Notes under the pieces: generated by a model
Database searches by the model: none
The model's input: only the letters and a program-made list of their open reading frames with translations
What the model was told of the DNA's origin: nothing
Assembly (NCBI GenBank): GCA_029821875.1
Contig: JALGXW010000035.1
Span: 1 to 53,163 of the forward strand
Reading direction: 5' to 3'
DNA from: Candidatus Hebobacterum abditum
GTDB taxonomy: Bacteria; Armatimonadota; Hebobacteria; Hebobacterales; Hebobacteraceae
DNA length: 53,163 nucleotides
Translations under genes and position numbers: made by a program
Shown here: piece by piece, positions 47,861-53,163 of the stretch
Numbering within the stretch: the first letter of the stretch is position 1
Layout: each line of letters opens with the position of its first letter

Positions 47861-49951
47861 CTACTCGCGTATCTGCGCCCCAAGCTTCTCGCGGAGCGCG
47901 CCGCGCACGCGCTCCATATCGGCCTCGGCCTCCTCGTCCGTCAGCGTCCGATCCGGCCGACGGAAAGACAGCGAGAAGGCCAGGTTGCGCTTTCCCTGCG
48001 GGAGCGGCTCGCCCTCGAAGGCGTCGAAGAGAGCCAGCGTCTCGAGGTCATCGCCGGCCGCCTCGCGGATGAGAGACTCGGCCTTCTCCGCAGGAACATC
48101 CCTTGGCAGGAGGAAGGCCACGTCCCGCGTCACGGCCGGGTAGCGGCTCACCGGCCGGTACTGCGCTTCCTCGGCCGCACACTCCCCAAGCAACTCCAAA
48201 TCGAGCTCGGCCACGAAGACCGGCGCGGGGAGGTCGTACGCGTCCCGCACCTTCTCGCTCACCTCGCCCAAGTGGCCGATCACGCGCCCCTTCAGCGACA
48301 CCACCGCTGCCCGGCCGGGGGAGAGCGCCGGGTGTTCGCAAGGGGCGAACTCGCCGGCCGAGTGCGCCACCGCGGCGAACAGGTTCTCGATGATCCCCTT
48401 CAGCGCGTAGAAGTCCCATGCGTGCAGGTCGCGGCCGACCCGCCAGCGCCCCCGCGTCATCGCTCCGGTCACGGCCAGGCCGAGGTGCTGTGGCTGATCG
48501 GGTAGCTCGCCCCCCGGCCCCGGCAAGTAGACGCGGCCGACATCGAAGATGCTCACCTCCTCCACACCGTGGCGGCGGTTGTGGGCCACCACGTCGAGCA
48601 GCGATGTCAGCAGCGTCGTGCGGAGCTGGCTGCGGTCCAGCGTCTTCCAGTTGCTCAACACGGCCGGCCGCCGTCGGGTGTCGTCCTCGCTCAGCCCGAT
48701 CCGGTTGTGCCCCTCCGCGCCTTCGAGGCTGGGCGTCACGGCCTCGCTCAGGCCCAGGCCGCGCATGAGCTGTCGCACCTGACGCTCGAAGACCAGCTCC
48801 GGCGCCAGGCCGCCCACCCCCGCGCCGGTGCGAGGAAGCTCCTCGGGGATGTTCTCGTAGCCGTGGACCCGCGCCACCTCCTCCACCAGGTCGATCTCGT
48901 TCTGCAGATCCTGACGGAAGGTGGGGACGCGGACTCGTAGGACCTCTCCTTCCTCCACATGGAGGTCCAGCAGGCGCAGGTACTCGGCCATCTCGGCCGC
49001 GGTCAACTCCACGCCGAGCAATGAGTTGGCGCGGCCGGGCCGCAGCTCGATCTCGACCTTCTCGTATGGATTCGGGTAGGCGTCGGCCACGCCGCTCGCG
49101 ATCTCGACCGGAGAATCGCAGAACTCCACGATCAACTCGCACGCCCGCTCCAGAGCACGGACAGTGCCGCCCGGATCGACCGTCCGCTCGAAGCGATAGG
49201 AGGCTTCGGTGCTCATGCCGAGCGCCCGCGCCCCGCGGCGGACCGTGATCGGGTCGAAGTGGGCCGACTCCAGCAGCACCTCGGTCGTGCCATCGTGAAT
49301 CTCGGTGCTCGACCCGCCCATGATGCCGGCGAGCGCGATCGGGCCGGTTGGGTCGGCGATGAGCAGGACGTCGGGTGTCAGCTCTCGCTCCTCGCCGTCG
49401 ATGGTCACCAAGCGCTCGCGGGCCTTCGCGCTCCGCACGACGATCTCCGGAATGTCCGCGCCGTCCGCCTTCCCGAGAAGCCGGTAGTCGAAGGCGTGAA
49501 GCGGCTGGCCGAGCTCCAGCATCGCGAGGTTGGTGGCATCGACCACGTTGTCGATCGGCCGCAGGCCGCACAGCGCCAGCCGCCGGTGCGCCCACTCGGG
49601 CGAGGGCGCGATCTTCACACCGCGCACGATCCGGGAGGAGTAGCGCGGGCACAGCGTCGGATCGTCGAGCGTGATCTTCGCCAGCGACTCGGCCGGCGGG
49701 CCGCTCTCGACGACGGCCGGCAGGCGGCAGCGCACCTTCGTGCGCAGCGTCATCGCCAGCTCGCGGGCTGCGCCGAGAACGGAAAGGCAGTCGCCCCGGT
49801 TCGGCGTCACCGTGATGTCGAAGACGACGGCCTCATCCGCGCCCTCGATCGCCTCGACTTCGAGGCCGACGTTCGTCAGGATGTAGGCGAGCTCCCTGAC
49901 GGGAAGCTCGTTGGGCACGTATTCGTTCAGCCAGTCTACCGGTATCCTCAT
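47861..49951 (-). CDS. pheT: Phenylalanyl-tRNA synthetase beta subunit, lacking the OB tRNA-binding domain
   Basis: PheT, 696 residues, start ATG 49951 (MRIPVDWLNEYVPNELP) which overlaps the methyltransferase stop by 4 bp (ATGA). It joins PheS in an (alpha beta)2 enzyme charging tRNA-Phe. B3/B4 editing: RIVRGVKIAPSPEWAHRRL, then NVVDATNLAMLELGQPLHAFD. The B5 segment and a class II-like core follow (VEEVARVHGYENIPEELPRTG), and the C-terminal FDX-ACB domain is present (PVSRYPAVTRDVAFLLPRDVPAEK). Near residue 35 the text runs from GLEVEAIEG directly into EAVVFDITVTPNRGDCLS, so the EMAP-type OB domain of about 105 residues found in most bacterial PheT is absent. This explains the length of 696 rather than about 790-800. 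Confidence 0.93.
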   Translation of the reverse strand: MRIPVDWLNEYVPNELPVRELAYILTNVGLEVEAIEGADEAVVFDITVTPNRGDCLSVLGAARELAMTLRTKVRCRLPAVVESGPPAESLAKITLDDPTLCPRYSSRIVRGVKIAPSPEWAHRRLALCGLRPIDNVVDATNLAMLELGQPLHAFDYRLLGKADGADIPEIVVRSAKARERLVTIDGEERELTPDVLLIADPTGPIALAGIMGGSSTEIHDGTTEVLLESAHFDPITVRRGARALGMSTEASYRFERTVDPGGTVRALERACELIVEFCDSPVEIASGVADAYPNPYEKVEIELRPGRANSLLGVELTAAEMAEYLRLLDLHVEEGEVLRVRVPTFRQDLQNEIDLVEEVARVHGYENIPEELPRTGAGVGGLAPELVFERQVRQLMRGLGLSEAVTPSLEGAEGHNRIGLSEDDTRRRPAVLSNWKTLDRSQLRTTLLTSLLDVVAHNRRHGVEEVSIFDVGRVYLPGPGGELPDQPQHLGLAVTGAMTRGRWRVGRDLHAWDFYALKGIIENLFAAVAHSAGEFAPCEHPALSPGRAAVVSLKGRVIGHLGEVSEKVRDAYDLPAPVFVAELDLELLGECAAEEAQYRPVSRYPAVTRDVAFLLPRDVPAEKAESLIREAAGDDLETLALFDAFEGEPLPQGKRNLAFSLSFRRPDRTLTDEEAEADMERVRGALREKLGAQIRE

Positions 49952-50826
49952 TGGCCCTCTCGCCTTCCTCTCGCTCTCACCCGCTCCGCCCGCTCTGCGA
50001 TCCAGATCTGCTCCCGCGAGCTGTCGTCGAGCGGCCTGCGGTCGAAGCCGCCGTAGGCGTCCACGACCCGGTAGCCGCAGCTCTCCAGCAGCGGCGGCAC
50101 TTCCTCCGGAAACAGATAGCGCATCACCATCGTGTTTTCGAGCCTCCGCAGCGGCCGGTCCCCTTCGTCGCGCCATTCGTATGTGATGCGCGAGGTCAAG
50201 CGCTGCCGCGCGGCCGCGACCTCGGCCTGGTCGTACGCGATGACCTCGCCGCCTCCGTCGGGGGCCGGGAACCTGGCCATCTCCGCCAGGCCGGCCCCGC
50301 CCGCGACGAGCAGGTCCTGCGGCGGGACGAAGAAGCTCATCACCAGCCTGCCTCCCGGCGCGAGGTGGCGGCGGATCGCCCGCAGCGCCCGCCTCTGATC
50401 CGCCCGGGTGAGCAGATAGAGGAACGTCCTAAAGGCACAGATCGCCAGCGGGAAGCGCTGCCCCAGCGCGAAGCGCCGCATGTCGGCCGCCACCACCTTG
50501 ACCCGGCCGGGCTGGCCGCCGACCGTCTCTCGCTTGCGCTCCAGCACGCGCAGCATCGCGGGCGAGCTATCGATGCCCACGACATCGAGCCCGACCGCGG
50601 CCAGGCAGAACGCCAGCCGCCCCGTGCCGACGCCGATCTCCATCACCGGCGAGCCGGCCCGCTTCGCCTCTTCTGTGTAGAAGAGGATGTCGTCGAGATA
50701 GCTGCCCGGATAGCCGTCGTAGAGCTCCGCGATGGCATCATACTGAGCAGCCGTGTCGCGCTCCCCGGTCGCCTCGTATTGCGCGGCCGCGCCGCGGCTA
50801 GAACTGGCGCAGGAAGCGCATGTCAT
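49948..50826 (-). CDS. SAM-dependent methyltransferase between pheS and pheT
   Basis: A 292-residue class I methyltransferase lying between pheS and pheT. Motif I PVMEIGVGTGRLAFCLA, motif II VVGIDSSPAM, motif III VVAADMRRF and motif IV FPLAICAFRTFLYLL identify the fold; C-terminal strands include MRYLFPEEVPPLLESCGYRVV. It has no recognised specific family. The ATG at 50826 is inside the last codons of pheS (29-bp overlap) and no other start is available before the AdoMet domain. The 3' end overlaps pheT by 4 bp, so it is translated with the synthetase. A role modifying tRNA-Phe, PheRS or an unrelated small molecule is possible. Confidence 0.85.
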   Translation of the reverse strand: MTCASCASSSRGAAAQYEATGERDTAAQYDAIAELYDGYPGSYLDDILFYTEEAKRAGSPVMEIGVGTGRLAFCLAAVGLDVVGIDSSPAMLRVLERKRETVGGQPGRVKVVAADMRRFALGQRFPLAICAFRTFLYLLTRADQRRALRAIRRHLAPGGRLVMSFFVPPQDLLVAGGAGLAEMARFPAPDGGGEVIAYDQAEVAAARQRLTSRITYEWRDEGDRPLRRLENTMVMRYLFPEEVPPLLESCGYRVVDAYGGFDRRPLDDSSREQIWIAERAERVRARGRREGQ

Positions 50827-51904
50827 TGTCGTAGAGCGTCCGGATGTGCATGATGTTGAACCGGTGCTGGGCCAGGCGCTCGATGCCGAACCCGAAGGCG
50901 AGTCCGCTCACGCGGTCGGGGTCATAGCCACCGGCGGTGAGCACGTTCGGATGCACCAGGCCCGAGCCGCCGATTTCGACCCAGCCGCTGTGTTTGCAGA
51001 AGCGACACCCCTTCGCCTCACAGAACAGGCAGTTAACAGAGACGTCCGCGCTCGGCTCCGTGAAGGGGAAGAAGTCGGGCCGGAATCGGACCTTCGTCTC
51101 TGGCCCGAGGTAGGCGCGCAGGAATGCCCCCAGAGTGCCCTTGAGGTGGGCAAGTGTGATGCCTTCCTCCACGAGCAGGCATTCGAGCTGGTAGAAGATA
51201 TCGTGGTGGGTGAGCGTGACGCTCTCCCGCCGATAGGTTCGGCCGGGCACGACTACCCGGGTGGGCGCGGGAGTACAGGTGCACTTCTCCAGTGGCTCGT
51301 CAGGCGGGCAGCGCGGGTCGAGGCTTCGCACCGGGCACGAGTCGTCGTGCATGGCGCGCATGGCGCGGATCTGCGCCGGCGAGGTGTGGGTACGAGGCAT
51401 GATCTCATCGGTGATGTAGAACGAATCCTGCTCGTCCATCGCCGGGTGATCGGGTGGGTAGTTGAGCGCCGTCCAGTTGAGCGCCGACCACTCGACCTCC
51501 GGCCCCTGCACGGCCGTGTAGCCCAGGCCGGCGGCGATGTCGAGCATGTCCTCGAGTGTCGTCATCAGCGGATGCCGGTGCCCCACCTCCGGGCCGCGGC
51601 CGGGGAGCGTCACATCGAGCTGATCGGCGGCCCGCTCGGCCGCCTCTTCGGCCGCCAGCTCCTCCCGCCGCTTCTCGATGGCGGTCTCGGCCATCTGGCG
51701 CGCCTGGTTCGCCGCCTTGCCGGCCTCGGGGCGAAGCTCCGCGGGAAGGGAGCCGAGGCCGCGCAGCACCTCCGTGATCTTCCCCGCGCGGCCGAGGTAG
51801 GCGACGCGTACTTGATCCAGCTCCTGGCGGGAAGCGGCCGCCGCGGCCTCGCCCGCCGCCTGCTCTCCGAGCCCACCTATCTCTTCGACCGAAAGCTCAG
51901 CCAT
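50798..51904 (-). CDS. pheS: Phenylalanyl-tRNA synthetase alpha subunit
   Basis: PheS, 368 residues. The N-terminal coiled coil (residues 1-95) is followed by the catalytic class II core. Motif 1 region: HPLMTTLEDMLDIAAGLGYTAVQGPEVEW; motif 2 GRTYRRESVTLTHHDIFYQLECLLVE; motif 3 AFGFGIERLAQHRFNI. A zinc-like CLFCEAKGCRFCKHSGW is present, as in many PheS. An extra Cys-rich segment (DDSCPVRSLDPRCPPDEPLEKCTCTP, about residues 189-214) lies before motif 2. Start ATG 51904. It is the first gene of the T-box operon. Confidence 0.93.
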   Translation of the reverse strand: MAELSVEEIGGLGEQAAGEAAAAASRQELDQVRVAYLGRAGKITEVLRGLGSLPAELRPEAGKAANQARQMAETAIEKRREELAAEEAAERAADQLDVTLPGRGPEVGHRHPLMTTLEDMLDIAAGLGYTAVQGPEVEWSALNWTALNYPPDHPAMDEQDSFYITDEIMPRTHTSPAQIRAMRAMHDDSCPVRSLDPRCPPDEPLEKCTCTPAPTRVVVPGRTYRRESVTLTHHDIFYQLECLLVEEGITLAHLKGTLGAFLRAYLGPETKVRFRPDFFPFTEPSADVSVNCLFCEAKGCRFCKHSGWVEIGGSGLVHPNVLTAGGYDPDRVSGLAFGFGIERLAQHRFNIMHIRTLYDNDMRFLRQF

Positions 51905-51950
51905 AAGCCATCCTCTCTACAGCCATCACGTCGCGCTCTCAGCTCACCTG

Positions 51951-52239
51951 CCACACAAACACAAAGAAGCGCACAGCTCTGGGACGAAAGCTGCGCGCCT
52001 CCGCGGTACCACCCTCATTGGCCGACGCGCTCGATGCATCGCCGACCCTCTCTGGGTCCCGGTAACGGGGGACAACCGTCGCCGCCTACTGGGCTGTACA
52101 GCATAGCCGTTCGGGACGCGGCTCCGGGGCGAACTTCGGCGGACCGTCTGCGGGGGGCCCTTCCAGCCCACGAGGCCCCTTCTCTAGCGCGACCTCGCCC
52201 GCCTACTCTTCCCCTTCCCAGCCTTTGGCTCGGTTTACG
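51951..52239 (-). promoter_or_regulatory. T-box leader for Phe, with terminator
   Basis: A tRNA-sensing T-box element between promoter and pheS. Minus strand, in order: Stem I base with AGTA at about 52205; the specifier region GAAGTTCGCC, where TTC (52133-52131) matches a Phe codon; the T-box sequence AATGAGGGTGGTACCGCG at 52019-52002, whose TGGTACCGCG pairs with uncharged tRNA 3' ends; and a terminator hairpin GCGCGCAGCT/AGCTGTGCGC at 51998-51969, one G-U pair, followed by TTCTTTGTGTTTGTGT. Uncharged tRNA-Phe should switch it to the antiterminated form and raise pheS-methyltransferase-pheT expression. Confidence 0.88.
51954..51998 (-). terminator. Regulatory terminator of the T-box
   Basis: Ten-bp stem at 51998-51989 and 51978-51969 around a 10-nt loop, with a T-rich tail (TTCTTTGTGTTTGTG) at 51968-51954. 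It is mutually exclusive with the T-box antiterminator. Confidence 0.8.
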
Positions 52240-52245
52240 AAGTGT

Positions 52246-52275
52246 ATCCTACCACAGGGAAGGTCGAGGGGGCAA
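52246..52275 (-). promoter_or_regulatory. Promoter of the phe operon
   Basis: Minus strand: -35 TTGCCC at 52275-52270, 18-nt spacer, -10 TAGGAT at 52251-52246 with TGTGG just before it. Transcription starts near 52239. Confidence 0.7.
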
Positions 52276-52289
52276 GTGCCGGGGGCAAC

Positions 52290-52450
52290 CTCCGTAGGGC
52301 AGGAGCCTTGGCCGCCTTGGGTGGCGTGTCTCCTGCCCCGAGCGCCCTCGGCCGTTGTCTGAAAGGACAAGGCAGGAGGCAAGCTCCTGCCCAACGCGAA
52401 CGACGCAGGACGCGCAGCCGCCAGAGGCGGCCACGGCTCCTGCCCCACAA
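52290..52450. repeat. Cluster of GGGCAGGAG palindromic repeats
   Basis: About 160 bp upstream of the nucleotidase gene holds several related palindromes: GGGCAGGAGCCTTGGCC..., TGTCTCCTGCCCC, GGCAGGAGGCAAGCTCCTGCC (52370-52392) and CCGCCAGAGGCGGCCACGGCTCCTGCCCC. The unit GGGCAGGAG and its complement recur 4 times. A copy also occurs at 25940, 27261 and 36630. The intervening 51905-52528 gap otherwise holds the T-box and its promoter. Confidence 0.65.
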
Positions 52451-52528
52451 GGAGCACGAGAGTACAGCCTGCCCTTAGGAAGGAGGAGGAGCGGGCAAGG
52501 CTAAGCCTATCCTCGGAGGAAGAGAGCC

Positions 52529-53163
52529 ATGGCAAAGCGGGTGCATTCCATCGTCGTCAGCGCGGTCTTGCTGCTCGCACTCGCGCTGCCGGCCCAGGGC
52601 GACGACAGGTGGAGCCTCACCATACTCCACACCAATGACCTGCACGGGCGGCTGCTGGCGTTTGATTATGGAGGCGGCGAAGACGCGCCCCCGTGGCCGA
52701 AGGGGGACCTCGGCGGCCTCGCCAGGCGGGCGACAGCCGTGGCGGAACTCCGCGACGAGATCGAGCACGCGCTCGTGCTCATCGATACCGGCGACGTCTT
52801 CACCCGGGGGCCGTGGCACGAGAAGTGGTATGGCGAGCCGGAGATGGAGGCCATGAATCTGATGGGCTACGATATGCTCGTGGTGGGCAACAACGAGCTG
52901 AAGCCGATCTGGGATGACCCGCGCTCGATGGAGATGATGCTTTCGTTGATGCGGCGGAGCCGGTTCGCTTGGCTGGCGGCGAATCTGGTGATCGACGACG
53001 AGGTGGCGGAGGGAGATTCGCCCAACTTCGTGGAGGGGATCCATCCATTTGTGGTGCGCACGTTCGGCGAGGTCCGGGTGGGGTTCCTGGGCCTGACGAC
53101 TCCCGCCGCGGCCGAGTACCCACACCTGACCGGCTGGACGGTGATCGATCATACCGAGTGTGC
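52529..53163 (+). CDS. Secreted 5'-nucleotidase/UDP-sugar hydrolase family protein (partial, 3' end beyond window)
   Basis: The N-terminal 211 residues of an exported metallophosphoesterase. Signal peptide: VHSIVVSAVLLLALALPAQG. Metal ligands follow in family order: TILHTNDLHGRLL, LVLIDTGDVFTRGP and MLVVGNNELKPIWDD (in place of the usual GNHE, an Asn for His). After that come LAANLVIDDE and VRVGFLGLTTP. Start ATG 52529 with GGAGG 9 nt upstream. It is the second exported metallophosphoesterase of the window. The change from His to Asn at the third motif would remove one usual ligand, which is worth checking against full-length homologues. Confidence 0.82.
   Translation, partial: MAKRVHSIVVSAVLLLALALPAQGDDRWSLTILHTNDLHGRLLAFDYGGGEDAPPWPKGDLGGLARRATAVAELRDEIEHALVLIDTGDVFTRGPWHEKWYGEPEMEAMNLMGYDMLVVGNNELKPIWDDPRSMEMMLSLMRRSRFAWLAANLVIDDEVAEGDSPNFVEGIHPFVVRTFGEVRVGFLGLTTPAAAEYPHLTGWTVIDHTEC

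Noticed and set aside
1-53163. Prophage, plasmid or insertion sequence
   Set aside because: No transposase, integrase, capsid or replication gene and no terminal inverted repeats with target duplications were seen.

Overview
This 53 kb window is high-GC chromosomal DNA packed with short-spaced genes and no plasmid, phage or transposase gene. The organism is probably Armatimonadota or a related Terrabacteria-type lineage. The signs are prepilin-like proteins with an Armatimonadota-style FTLIELL head and [11 protein letters not shown] stretch, paired sulfatases, GH116 and GH127 glycosidases, Tat-exported enzymes, lipoproteins, and a T-box leader on the phenylalanyl-tRNA synthetase operon. This is inferred from family content; there is no rRNA or marker phylogeny here.

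Layout. 1-9.3 kb (mostly minus): two duplicated pseudopilin genes with matching promoters, two sulfatases, a methyltransferase, a coupled DUF362/DUF6599-type pair, a DsrE-like protein and a two-CW protein. 9.5-19 kb: an ECF sigma factor overlapping a membrane-anchored TolB-like propeller, an internally duplicated membrane protein, a signal-peptide micro-ORF, an AlbA_2 (Schlafen-type) protein, small hypotheticals, a secreted metallophosphoesterase, a zinc-ribbon protein and an ankyrin protein. 19.1-21.2 kb: a promoter, a tRNA-like element and an ECF sigma-HEAT fusion, apparently one transcription unit. 21.2-25.9 kb: divergent GH116 and GH127 glycosidases. 26-33.9 kb: a TPR lipoprotein, a degenerate prepilin, a Ycf46-like AAA+ ATPase, an NHL propeller coupled to a DUF366 protein, a tandem ACT protein, a lipoprotein and a radical SAM/SPASM enzyme. 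33.9-38.7 kb: a Tat-exported ferredoxin-tailed aldo/keto reductase, then three tandem paralogues of an unrecognised secreted family. 38.9-42.4 kb: an iron-transport operon (DtxR-FeoA regulator, FeoB, second DtxR-FeoA-like protein) behind a strong promoter and a DtxR-like operator. 42.4-47.8 kb: a 1,348-residue S55/propeller protein with an acidic tail, an unknown cytosolic protein and a YtxH protein. 47.8-52.3 kb (minus): T-box-pheS-methyltransferase-pheT. The window ends inside a secreted 5'-nucleotidase gene.

Themes. Much of the content concerns the cell surface or exported enzymes (sulfatases, glycosidases, metallophosphoesterases, lipoproteins, pilin-like proteins), with two ECF-type regulators. 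Promoters are unusually readable: several have good -35/-10 pairs and several carry an extended -10 of the form TGTGG followed by a TATAAT-like hexamer. The items most worth following are the tRNA-like element in the sigma-HEAT leader, the triplicated secreted family with its copied promoters, and the phe operon, whose PheT lacks the N-terminal tRNA-binding OB domain and which carries an overlapping methyltransferase gene.
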